NCBI RefSeq assembly: GCF_000685215.1
Contig: NZ_ARYJ01000001.1
Coordinates: 124,001 to 188,000, forward strand
Direction of reading: 5' to 3'
DNA: 64,000 bases
DNA from: Hyphomonas jannaschiana VP2
GTDB lineage: Bacteria > Pseudomonadota > Alphaproteobacteria > Caulobacterales > Hyphomonadaceae
Shown here: positions 34,407 through 42,349 of the stretch, piece after piece
How positions within the stretch are numbered: the stretch's first letter is position 1
How the letters are laid out: every line of letters begins with the position of its first letter
The notes under the pieces: generated by a model
What the model was told of the DNA's origin: nothing
Database searches by the model: none
The model's input: the letters and a program-made list of their open reading frames with translations, nothing else
Translations under genes and position numbers: made by a program

Positions 34407-34982
34407 CTATTCGGCGGCAACTGTGTCCGGCGCGTCGTTCAGCTGGTAGACATAGCGCAGGATGGACGCGCACTGTTTGGCCACCGGCAACAGGTCTTCC
34501 GGCAGGGAGTCCGGATTTTCGGCAGCGATCTCCGCAACCCGGCGGGCAATCTGCAACAATGCGGGCGTCTGTACGATCATCCGGGCCTGGTGTTCGACCC
34601 GTTGCGGGTCGCGGTCGAAATCCACCGGATTGACGCGCCAGCCGCCAGTATCTGCCTCATCGGTGAGGATCACCGGAAACGTGCCGAGATTGTCGCCGGA
34701 ATGATGGCCCATGGCGGTGCGCCATTTGGTCGATCGCCGGCCGATGCGCCAGTGTTCCAGCAGCAGGTCATCACCGGGCTCGGCGTGTTCCTCCTCATGC
34801 ATGACCTGCTCAGAGACAAGTTCATGCGCCTGGAACTGGCGGCCGAGACCACACTCATAAGTGACCTTCAGCGGCTCGGCGACATCCTTCACCCAATGCG
34901 GGATCACCTGTTCGACCAGCGCCCAGGTGCCGACGGGTTTGACGTAGACACGCTGCATCTTGTGAAAATGCGCTTTGGCCAT
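34407..34982 (-). CDS. conserved hypothetical protein, unknown function
   Basis: 191 residues, soluble, no signal peptide or membrane segment. The N-terminal half is rich in His, Trp and acidic residues (HEEEHAEPGDD near 64-74, HWRIGRRSTKWRT near 78-90, then MGHHSGDN), and the C-terminal third is helical. The clustered His/Glu residues could bind a metal, but I recognise no family. It is divergent from the acyl-CoA dehydrogenase operon. Confidence 0.7.
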   Translation of the reverse strand: MAKAHFHKMQRVYVKPVGTWALVEQVIPHWVKDVAEPLKVTYECGLGRQFQAHELVSEQVMHEEEHAEPGDDLLLEHWRIGRRSTKWRTAMGHHSGDNLGTFPVILTDEADTGGWRVNPVDFDRDPQRVEHQARMIVQTPALLQIARRVAEIAAENPDSLPEDLLPVAKQCASILRYVYQLNDAPDTVAAE

Positions 34983-35146
34983 TCAGACACTCCTCCGGGA
35001 ATCGAGCCTGACACCGCCTGCTTTCGGCGCGGTGAAGCCAGCCTGGTAATTTTTACAGAAAACCTTGCGGCAGCCTTCCGCCGGGTCACGGCTTTCCGTG
35101 CACGTAAAGCACGCTATTTTCCAATCCAGAAACGTAATCACGCCCG

Positions 35147-35152
35147 TATAAT
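35147..35152 (+). promoter_or_regulatory. consensus TATAAT -10 element upstream of the acyl-CoA dehydrogenase pair
   Basis: Perfect TATAAT 23 bp before the ATG at 35176. No good -35 hexamer is visible at 16-18 bp, so an activator or alternative contact may be needed. Confidence 0.4.
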
Positions 35153-35175
35153 GGGCGAAGGGAGGCCATCAACTC

Positions 35176-36291
35176 ATGAACTTCGACTTTTCGGAAGACC
35201 AGAAATTCCTCGCCGGCGAGGCGCGGAAATTCCTCGAAGCCGAGAGCGCCATTCCGGTGGTGCGCGAGGTATTGAACGATGACGACAAAGCCTATTCGGA
35301 AGCGCTCTGGAAGAAGATCGCCGAAATGGGCTGGCTGGGCACCGCCATTCCGGAAGAGCAAGGGGGCCTCGGCCTCGGCATGCTGGAAATGTGCGTGCTG
35401 GCAGAGGAAATGGGCCGCGTCCTGGCGCCGGTCCCCTTCTCGTCCACAGCTTACTACCTCACCGAAGCGGTGAAGCTGGCCGGATCGGATGAGGTAAAGA
35501 ACGACATCCTGCCGCGCATCGTCGCCGGCGAGATCATCGGCTGCTACGCCGCGAGCGAAGGCCCAGGCCACCCGGATCCGGCGAGCCTGAAAACCACGTT
35601 CGACGGTTCGACCGTCTCCGGCACCAAGATCCCGGTCACCGATGGCGGCATCGCCACGCATGCCGTCGTGCTGGCCAAGGAAGGCTCCGGCGCGAGCCTC
35701 GTGCTGGTCGACCTCTCCGGCGCTGGCGTGACGCGCAAGACGCTCTCCACGCTCGACCCGACACGCGGGCATGCCGAGCTCACCTTTGACAAGACGCCGG
35801 GCATCCGCCTCGGCGCAGCGGGCGACGGCGCCAGCCTCAATGACCAGCTGATGGACAAGGTGGCCGTGCTGCTCGCCTTCGAACAGCTGGGCGGCGCTTC
35901 GCGCGCGCTGGAAATGGCGAAGGCCTACTCGCTGGAGCGTTACGCTTTCGGCCGCCCGATCGCTGGCAACCAGGCCATCAAGCACAAACTGGCCGAGATG
36001 TATGTGAAGAACGAAGTGGCTCGCTCCAACTGCTTCTACGGCGCCTGGGCCCTGTCGACCGATGCCCCGGAAATGCCGGAAGCCGCTGCTGCTGCGCGCG
36101 TCGCCGCATCGGAAGCTTTCTGGTATGCTTCGAAAGAGAACATCCAGACCCATGGCGGCATGGGCTTCACCTGGGAGGTGGACTGCCACCTCTACTACCG
36201 CCGTGCCAAACTGCTGGCCGTTCAGGCCGGTGGACCGAAAGTCTGGAAAGAAAAGCTCGTGCGCGCGCTCGAGCAAAAGAACGCCGCCTAA
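35176..36291 (+). CDS. acyl-CoA dehydrogenase family protein, subunit 1
   Basis: 371 residues with the N-terminal, middle and C-terminal domains of flavin acyl-CoA dehydrogenases. GGGAGG precedes the ATG. The C-terminal region ends EVDCHLYYRRAKLL and lacks the GGTxEI segment seen in its neighbour, so this may be the non-catalytic or partner subunit. The next gene starts 12 bp downstream, fitting a heteromeric enzyme as in steroid/lipid side-chain FadE pairs. Confidence 0.92.
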   Translation: MNFDFSEDQKFLAGEARKFLEAESAIPVVREVLNDDDKAYSEALWKKIAEMGWLGTAIPEEQGGLGLGMLEMCVLAEEMGRVLAPVPFSSTAYYLTEAVKLAGSDEVKNDILPRIVAGEIIGCYAASEGPGHPDPASLKTTFDGSTVSGTKIPVTDGGIATHAVVLAKEGSGASLVLVDLSGAGVTRKTLSTLDPTRGHAELTFDKTPGIRLGAAGDGASLNDQLMDKVAVLLAFEQLGGASRALEMAKAYSLERYAFGRPIAGNQAIKHKLAEMYVKNEVARSNCFYGAWALSTDAPEMPEAAAAARVAASEAFWYASKENIQTHGGMGFTWEVDCHLYYRRAKLLAVQAGGPKVWKEKLVRALEQKNAA

Positions 36292-36303
36292 GGAGGAAAT
36301 ATC

Positions 36304-37503
36304 ATGGACTTCAACGATACACCCGAAGAAGCCGCCTTCCGCGCTGAGGCGCGCGCCTTCCTCGAAAAACACCTGAAGCCGAAAGGCTCCGCCCCGGCCT
36401 CGCGTGACCGCGTGAACATGCTGGAAAAGGCGAAAGCCTGGCAGAAGACGAAAGCCGAGAACAAGTTCGCGCAGATCACCTGGCCCGAAGAGTGGGGCGG
36501 GCGTGGCGGCACGGCCATGCAGAACGTGATCTGGGGCCAGGAAGAGTCGAAATTCGACGCGCCGACCGGCCCGTTCGCCATCGGCCTCGGCATGTGCGTG
36601 CCGACCGTCATCGCCTTCGGCTCCGACGAGCACAAGAAGCGCTATGTCCAGAAAGCCCTGATGGGCGAGGAAATCTGGTGCCAGCTCTTCTCCGAACCGT
36701 CTGCCGGGTCTGACGTTGCCGGCCTGAAGACCCGCGCCGTGAAAGACGGCGACGAGTGGGTCATCAACGGCCAGAAGGTCTGGACCTCCGGCGCCCACTA
36801 TTCGGATTTCGGCATCCTCCTCGTGCGGACAGACCCGAAAGTGCCGAAGCACAAGGGCCTGACCATGTTCATCGTGAACATGAAACAGCCGGGCGTCGAA
36901 GTCCGCCCGATCCACCAGGCTTCCGGTGGCCGTGAGTTCAACGAGGTGTACTTCACCGACGTCCGCATCCCGGACTCCGACCGTCTCGGCGATGTCGGCG
37001 CAGGCTGGAAAGTCGCGCTCGTCACGCTGATGAACGAGCGTCTTGCTGTCGGCGGCTCGCCGGGCCCGGACTGGGCGGAAATCATGGAATACGCCCGCGA
37101 TCACGGCACGCTGTCCGATCAGGCCTTCCGCGAGAAACTGGCGGACTGGTATGTCGCGGCACAGGGCTACAAGCTGACCAAGTTCCGCACGCAGACGGCC
37201 CTCTCCCGCGGCCAGACGCCGGGGCCGGAAAACTCGATCGGCAAGATCATCACCGCCAACCATCTGCAGGACATCTGCAACTCGGCCATCGAGATGCAGG
37301 ACCATTACGGCATCATCAACGAGACCGACCGGATGCCGGCCGATGCCATCTTCCAGCAGAGCTTCATGTGGGCGCCGGGCCTGCGCATCGCTGGCGGGAC
37401 GGACGAGATCCTGAAGAACATCATCGCAGAGCGCGTTCTGGGCCTGCCCCAGGATGTCCGCGTCGACAAGGATCTGCCGTTCGACCAGATGAAGAGCGGC
37501 TGA
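36304..37503 (+). CDS. acyl-CoA dehydrogenase family protein, subunit 2
   Basis: 399 residues. AGGAGG lies just upstream of the ATG. The middle domain has the FAD/substrate-contact motif CQLFSEPSAGSDVAG and the C-terminal domain ends with GGTDEILKNIIAERVLG. An LMNERLAVGG helix contains a Glu at the position used as catalytic base in several related enzymes. With the upstream gene it likely oxidises an acyl-CoA of unknown chain type. A strong terminator follows. Confidence 0.94.
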   Translation: MDFNDTPEEAAFRAEARAFLEKHLKPKGSAPASRDRVNMLEKAKAWQKTKAENKFAQITWPEEWGGRGGTAMQNVIWGQEESKFDAPTGPFAIGLGMCVPTVIAFGSDEHKKRYVQKALMGEEIWCQLFSEPSAGSDVAGLKTRAVKDGDEWVINGQKVWTSGAHYSDFGILLVRTDPKVPKHKGLTMFIVNMKQPGVEVRPIHQASGGREFNEVYFTDVRIPDSDRLGDVGAGWKVALVTLMNERLAVGGSPGPDWAEIMEYARDHGTLSDQAFREKLADWYVAAQGYKLTKFRTQTALSRGQTPGPENSIGKIITANHLQDICNSAIEMQDHYGIINETDRMPADAIFQQSFMWAPGLRIAGGTDEILKNIIAERVLGLPQDVRVDKDLPFDQMKSG

Positions 37504-37525
37504 CAAGCCCTTCAGACCAAACAGC

Positions 37526-37560
37526 AAAAGCCCCGGCCGGGTTAACTGGCCGGGGCTTTT
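37526..37560 (+). terminator. Rho-independent terminator after the acyl-CoA dehydrogenases
   Basis: 13-bp perfect stem AAAAGCCCCGGCC/GGCCGGGGCTTTT with a 9-nt loop. The A and T flanks make it potentially bidirectional. Confidence 0.93.
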
Positions 37561-37617
37561 ACGTATGGCGATCCGGAAAACTTATGGCAGACTGCCCCCT
37601 TTCTGGAGGAGCCTGCC

Positions 37618-37812
37618 ATGTTGAAGACCAATGAAGGCACGATTGACCGCGTTCTGCGTGTGCTTGTCGGCCTCGCCCTGATTGCCATTGTGTTCGTCGG
37701 CCCGCAGACGCCGTGGGGCTGGATCGGCCTCGTGCCGTTGCTGACCGGCCTTGCCGGCACCTGCCCGGTCTACACGATCCTCGGTATCCGCACCTGCAAG
37801 CTGAAGAATTAG
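37618..37812 (+). CDS. YgaP-like (DUF2892) small membrane protein
   Basis: 64 residues. An N-terminal NEGTIDRVLRVLVG segment and two hydrophobic helices, with Cys in TCPVYTILGIRTCKL, are typical of the DUF2892/YgaP transmembrane module, here without the rhodanese domain. GGAGGA precedes the ATG. Its stop overlaps the convergent lipoprotein stop. Confidence 0.88.
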   Translation: MLKTNEGTIDRVLRVLVGLALIAIVFVGPQTPWGWIGLVPLLTGLAGTCPVYTILGIRTCKLKN

Positions 37813-38411
37813 GCGTCCGGCTCAGTCTCGGGCTCAGGCGCCACAGCCTTTTCAGAAACGAAGCCGGCCACCTGCCCGACACAGGCCCGCCCTGCTTCGG
37901 CGAGCGCCAGCGCGCGCGATGCATTGGAGGACGCCGCCGCATCTGCCGTGGACGTGACAGTCTTCTGCGCGATCACTTTGCGCGTGTTCGCCTGCACCAG
38001 CGTTGCCTCCAGGCCGCAGCGCGCCCTGGTGCCTGCCAGCGTGAAATCCTCGATCCGCCAGACCAGTTCATAATCGGCCCGGGCGCCGGTCCCCAGCGCA
38101 ACGCCGACCCCTGCCCCGCTGTCGTCCAGCGCGTCCAGCATCGCCACCTGCATCAGGCGGGAGGCATTGTCGGACCATTCCACGCCGCGCACGAGACGCA
38201 ACGCCCCGGCACTGTCTTCAGAGGCGATCACCCGGCCGCCAAACAGGCGTGAGGCTTCCGGTTCCCGCACGGCCACAACCGCCTCGACCGGATAGGTCTG
38301 CGTCATCGCACCGAACCGGTAGAGGCCTTCGGGCGCCTCAGGTTCCGGCAGGACGCTGACACAGGCGGTGAGCGCAAAGGCTGCGAAGGCAATCGAAATG
38401 GAGCGGATCAT
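37809..38411 (-). CDS. ABC-type transport auxiliary lipoprotein (PqiC/Mla-associated type)
   Basis: 200 residues with lipobox LTAC (Cys17) and an ABC-transport-auxiliary-type domain: YRFG strand, DNASRLMQVAMLDAL segment and a final helix. Such lipoproteins partner MCE-domain systems at the outer membrane. It overlaps the mlaD-like stop by one base, placing it last in the mlaE-F-D operon. Confidence 0.82.
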   Translation of the reverse strand: MIRSISIAFAAFALTACVSVLPEPEAPEGLYRFGAMTQTYPVEAVVAVREPEASRLFGGRVIASEDSAGALRLVRGVEWSDNASRLMQVAMLDALDDSGAGVGVALGTGARADYELVWRIEDFTLAGTRARCGLEATLVQANTRKVIAQKTVTSTADAAASSNASRALALAEAGRACVGQVAGFVSEKAVAPEPETEPDA

Positions 38412-39370
38412 CAGCGTTTATCCTCATAAGGAACCGGTTCCCCGACAAGCATGCTTTGCGGGTTCTGTTCGAGTTCGCGGGTCAGCCGGTCCATCCGGCT
38501 GATCAGGATACGGAGATCCTGCGCGGCAAGGCGGGATTCTTCCACGACGCCTGTGGCAGGACCTTCCAGCAGCGTGTTGACCACACCGACTGTATCCTTG
38601 CCCTGCACGATCACGGCATCGGCGGAGGCAACGACCTTCTGTACTTCCGCCAGCAAATCATCGAGCTGTCCGGAGAGGCCGGCCAGTTCCTGATTGGCAT
38701 TCGTGCTGAATGTGCCGACCGATTCCGAAGCGGATGCAAATTCATTGCTGGCGCGGGAAAGATCCTTCATCGTGCCGGTCGCCTGATCGATCAGGCCGTC
38801 ATCGGCGGCGAGCTTGGTGGTGATGGTCTCAATATTCTTCAGCGACGTGCTGATGGACTCGACATTCTCATCCGTCAGCAGCTTCTTCACCCGCTCCATC
38901 GTGTCGTTCGCCTGGCCCAGCACCTGCGCGCCGCCCGCGACCAGCTGGTCGAGCTGGGTCTTTTCGGCCTTGATGACCGGCACGGGCTCACCGGGCTTAG
39001 CCTCCAGCAGGCGCGCCGTGGGGGAGCCGGCACTGATCTGCACGAAGGTCACGCCCGTAATGCCGGCCAGCTGGATCGAGGCTGTGGAGTCCGTTTTCAC
39101 CGGCGTCTCCCGGTCAATCCGGATGCGCGCGCGCACCTTGGACGGGTCCGCCCGGTCAATGCGCACAGTGGAAACCTCGCCCACCTTGATGCCGATATAA
39201 CGCACGGCCGATCCGTCTTCGAGAGAGACCGGCCCTTCAAAGACGATGTCATAGGCCTTGTAGTCGCGCTGGAACTGGGACTGGCCCAGCCACAGGACGA
39301 AGGCGGCAACCGCCAGGGTCGCAACAATCACGAAAGCGCCGATGACGGCATAGTTCGCTCGCGTTTCCAT
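38411..39370 (-). CDS. mlaD: MlaD-like MCE-domain lipid transport protein
   Basis: 319 residues from ATG 39370. One N-terminal transmembrane helix (about 8-28) precedes an MCE domain (about 38-120, with GSAVRYIGIKVGEV), then a long helical region (about 140-300) that is longer than in E. coli MlaD. It should form the periplasmic ring of a phospholipid ABC transporter with the next two genes. The longer upstream frame is rejected. Confidence 0.9.
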   Translation of the reverse strand: METRANYAVIGAFVIVATLAVAAFVLWLGQSQFQRDYKAYDIVFEGPVSLEDGSAVRYIGIKVGEVSTVRIDRADPSKVRARIRIDRETPVKTDSTASIQLAGITGVTFVQISAGSPTARLLEAKPGEPVPVIKAEKTQLDQLVAGGAQVLGQANDTMERVKKLLTDENVESISTSLKNIETITTKLAADDGLIDQATGTMKDLSRASNEFASASESVGTFSTNANQELAGLSGQLDDLLAEVQKVVASADAVIVQGKDTVGVVNTLLEGPATGVVEESRLAAQDLRILISRMDRLTRELEQNPQSMLVGEPVPYEDKR

Positions 39371-39387
39371 CGGTCCGGGCCCCCTTT

Positions 39388-40152
39388 CTAGTGTCCCGTT
39401 GCCGCGCGTCCGCGCGGGCCGCAGAAATATTCCTGCACCCACGGGTGATCGAACGCACGCAATTCTTCGATCGTGCCGACTGCCAGCACGTGTTTCTCTC
39501 CCAGCACGGCGATCCGGTCGCAGGTCGCATGCAGCGTATCCACATCATGCGTGACAAGGAAGACGGTGAGGCCCAGCGCCTTTTGCAGGCTGCGGATCAG
39601 GGCATCGAATTTTTCCGCTGTGATCGGGTCGAGACCTGCCGTTGGCTCGTCCAGGAACAGGAGTTCCGGATCCAGAGACAGCGCACGGGCCAGCGCGGCC
39701 CGCTTGCGCATGCCGCCTGACAGGTCTGACGGAAATTTCGGGCTCGCATCGGCGCTGAGGCCCGCCATGCGGATCTTCATGTCGGCCAGCTGGTGGCGCA
39801 GCTCCGGCGCGATCTGTGTGTGTTCCTTCATCGGAACTTCCACATTCTCGCGCACGGTCAGGTTCGAGAACAGGGCGCCGTCCTGGAACATCACGCCCCA
39901 GCGCTGTTCGACATCGGCCCGCTCCGCCTCGTCCAGCGTTTCAAGCCGCTCGCCGAACACTTCGATACTGCCCTCGGCAAATTCCTTGAGCCCGGTAATG
40001 GCGCGCAGCAGGACGGACTTGCCACAACCTGACGGGCCGATGACGCCGATGATCTCGCCGCGACGGATGTCGAGGTCCAGATGCTCATGCACGACATGCG
40101 TGCCATAGGCGGTCTTCAGGTCGCGGATGCGGATGATGATGTCGTCCGTCAT
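39388..40152 (-). CDS. mlaF: MlaF-like ABC transporter ATP-binding protein
   Basis: 254 residues. Walker A is GPSGCGKS, the signature is LSGGMRKRAALARAL, Walker B LLFLDEPTAGLD and the H-loop VTHDVDT. The signature variant GGMRKR is typical of MlaF/Ttg2A. It overlaps the permease stop by four bases and powers lipid movement between membranes. Confidence 0.95.
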   Translation of the reverse strand: MTDDIIIRIRDLKTAYGTHVVHEHLDLDIRRGEIIGVIGPSGCGKSVLLRAITGLKEFAEGSIEVFGERLETLDEAERADVEQRWGVMFQDGALFSNLTVRENVEVPMKEHTQIAPELRHQLADMKIRMAGLSADASPKFPSDLSGGMRKRAALARALSLDPELLFLDEPTAGLDPITAEKFDALIRSLQKALGLTVFLVTHDVDTLHATCDRIAVLGEKHVLAVGTIEELRAFDHPWVQEYFCGPRGRAATGH

Positions 40153-41270
40153 ATGCCAAGCTCCATGTAGAGGATGGCAAAGATCGCATCGAGCACGATC
40201 ACGGCGAACAGGCCCTGCACCACAGAGGTCGTCGTCGCATTGCCGAGCGACTGGACACTGCCGCCGACATTCAATCCCTGACGGCAGGCAATCAGTGTCA
40301 CGACAAAGCCGAACACCGGCGCCTTGGAGAGGCCGACCCAGAAATGCTCCAGCGGCACAGCATTGCGCAGGCGGTCAAGGAAAACGCCGGGATTGATGTC
40401 CAGCGACGACCAGCCGACGATCACGCCGCCCGCAATCCCTGAGAGCGTGGCCACGAAGGTCAGCGCCGGCGTCATCAGCAGGAGCGCGATAATGCGCGGC
40501 GCAACGAGGATGTCCATCGGCTTCAGGCCAAGCGTCTGCATGGCGTCGATTTCCTGGCGCATCTTCATCGTGCCGATCTGCGCCGTGAAGGACGAGTTCG
40601 TCCGCCCCGCCAGCACGATGCCGGTCAGCACGACGCCAAACTCACGCAGCATGGAGTAGCCGATCAGCTCGACGGTGTAGATCTCCAGATCGAAGTCGCG
40701 GAGCGTCGTTGCGCCGATATAGGCGACGACCATGCCGACAAAGAAAGACAGGAAGGCGATGATCGGCATCGCATCGAGGCCTGCCTCCTCCATCACGGCG
40801 ACGATGGACGTCCAGCGCAATTTCCAGGGCTGCATCACGAGGCGCAGCGTGGTGACGATCGTCTCGCCGAGGAAGGCGAGCGTCTGGAAGATTTCCGACA
40901 TGACGCCGACAAAGCCGCGTCCGGTGCGCTCCAGAAGGGCGACGAAGCCGTGGTCCACGGCCTTCGCCGGCGGGGTGGGATCGGACACGGCATGGACCTG
41001 ATCGATCAGGTTCCGGGCCACGTCATTCGTGCCGGTCAGGCCCGAGCCCTCCGGCGCGGCGCGCAGCGTGCGGTCGATCAGGAAGGCACCGGCCGTGTCA
41101 ATCCGGGTCAGGCCAGAGACATCCACAAGCACGGTATGATCATGCTTTAGTCCGGCCAGGTCCTCGTCCAGCAGGTGGATGGTCATGACTGTCCAGTCCC
41201 CCGTCAGGCGGAGGATGGTGTGTTCGCCGCTCTCTTCGAGCGCGAAACCGGGGACTGTCGCAACTGGCAT
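40149..41270 (-). CDS. mlaE: MlaE-like ABC permease with fused N-terminal STAS domain
   Basis: 373 residues. An N-terminal STAS-type domain (about 1-90) corresponds to the separate MlaB of E. coli, and an MlaE permease domain (about 125-373) follows, with helices and the motif GRTNSSFTAQIGTMKMRQEIDAM. The fusion removes the need for mlaB. No mlaA or mlaC is in the window. Confidence 0.93.
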   Translation of the reverse strand: MPVATVPGFALEESGEHTILRLTGDWTVMTIHLLDEDLAGLKHDHTVLVDVSGLTRIDTAGAFLIDRTLRAAPEGSGLTGTNDVARNLIDQVHAVSDPTPPAKAVDHGFVALLERTGRGFVGVMSEIFQTLAFLGETIVTTLRLVMQPWKLRWTSIVAVMEEAGLDAMPIIAFLSFFVGMVVAYIGATTLRDFDLEIYTVELIGYSMLREFGVVLTGIVLAGRTNSSFTAQIGTMKMRQEIDAMQTLGLKPMDILVAPRIIALLLMTPALTFVATLSGIAGGVIVGWSSLDINPGVFLDRLRNAVPLEHFWVGLSKAPVFGFVVTLIACRQGLNVGGSVQSLGNATTTSVVQGLFAVIVLDAIFAILYMELGI

Positions 41271-41357
41271 CTTTGGTAACTAGCCTTCCAACACTAGCAA
41301 AACATGCTTAAGGACAGCGAAGCGCGATCGGTGAAATTTTATCGTTCAGGACAGGCC

Positions 41358-42341
41358 ATGAGCAATCGAAACCTTGAAATTTCAGCGATTTCCTCCCCCC
41401 TGAAGCGCGCATTTACCATTTCCCGCGGCGCCAAGACCAGCGCGGAGACCGTTCGGGTCACCCTCACTGAAAACGGCGCCACCGGCCGCGGCGAGTGCGT
41501 CCCCTACGCCCGCTATGGCGAAACCACCGCCAGCGTCACCGCCGCCATCGAAACGGCCCGCTCCGCCATCGAATCCGGCCTCACCCGCGAAGACCTGCAA
41601 TCCCTGATGCCCGCCGGGGCGGCGCGGTGCGCGGTGGACTGCGCCCTGTGGGACCTGGAGGCAAAGCTGACGGGCACGCCGGTCTGGCAATTGGCAGGCC
41701 TGCCGGAGCCGCAGCCTGTCGAAACCGCCGTTACTGTCAGCCTCGACACGCCGGAGGCCATGGGTACAGCAGCGAAGGCGACGCAGGGCCGTCTCCTGAA
41801 GCTGAAACTTGGCGGGCCGGACGATCTCGCCCGGATCGAAGCGGTGCACCGGGCCCGCCCCGACGCCCGCCTGATCGTCGATGCCAATGAAGGCCTCAGC
41901 GCAGACCAGCTGCCCGCAATTTCCAAAGCCGCCGCAGAGCTCGGTGTGGTGCTGATCGAACAGCCCTTCCCGGCCGGGGCCGACAACGCCCTGCTGCAAC
42001 GCCCCGGCCCGGTTGCAATCTGCGCCGACGAAAGCGCCCACACGCGGGCCGAGCTGCAGGACCTTGCCCGCCGCTATGATGCGGTGAACATCAAGCTCGA
42101 CAAGACCGGCGGCCTGACCGAAGCCCTCGCCATGGCGCGAGATGCCCGCGCAGCCGGACTCGGCATCATGGTGGGCTGCATGGTGGCCGGGTCGATCTCG
42201 ATGGCACCGGCCGTCCTGCTCGCAGGGCTGGCCGACCTCATGGATGTGGATGGCCCGCTCTGGCTGTCAGAAGACGTCGCGCACGGCCTGGCCTATGCCG
42301 ACGGCGTGGTGGCTCCGCCTGTGCCCGACCTCTGGGGCTGA
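41358..42341 (+). CDS. dipeptide epimerase (L-Ala-D/L-Glu epimerase type, enolase superfamily)
   Basis: 327 residues from ATG 41358. Enolase-superfamily barrel features: KLKLGG with Lys148/Lys150, metal ligands Asp175 (DANE), Glu201 (EQP) and Asp224 (DES), and the second acid-base Lys in IKLDKTGG (246-249). The set matches L-Ala-D/L-Glu epimerases used in recycling murein peptides. Dipeptide specificity cannot be fixed from sequence alone. Confidence 0.92.
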   Translation: MSNRNLEISAISSPLKRAFTISRGAKTSAETVRVTLTENGATGRGECVPYARYGETTASVTAAIETARSAIESGLTREDLQSLMPAGAARCAVDCALWDLEAKLTGTPVWQLAGLPEPQPVETAVTVSLDTPEAMGTAAKATQGRLLKLKLGGPDDLARIEAVHRARPDARLIVDANEGLSADQLPAISKAAAELGVVLIEQPFPAGADNALLQRPGPVAICADESAHTRAELQDLARRYDAVNIKLDKTGGLTEALAMARDARAAGLGIMVGCMVAGSISMAPAVLLAGLADLMDVDGPLWLSEDVAHGLAYADGVVAPPVPDLWG

Positions 42342-42349
42342 CCCTTTGC

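Noticed and set aside
35086..37527. Very long minus-strand frame opposite both acyl-CoA dehydrogenases
   Set aside because: The plus strand carries two flavoprotein genes with good ribosome sites and a terminator; the antisense product shows no domain.
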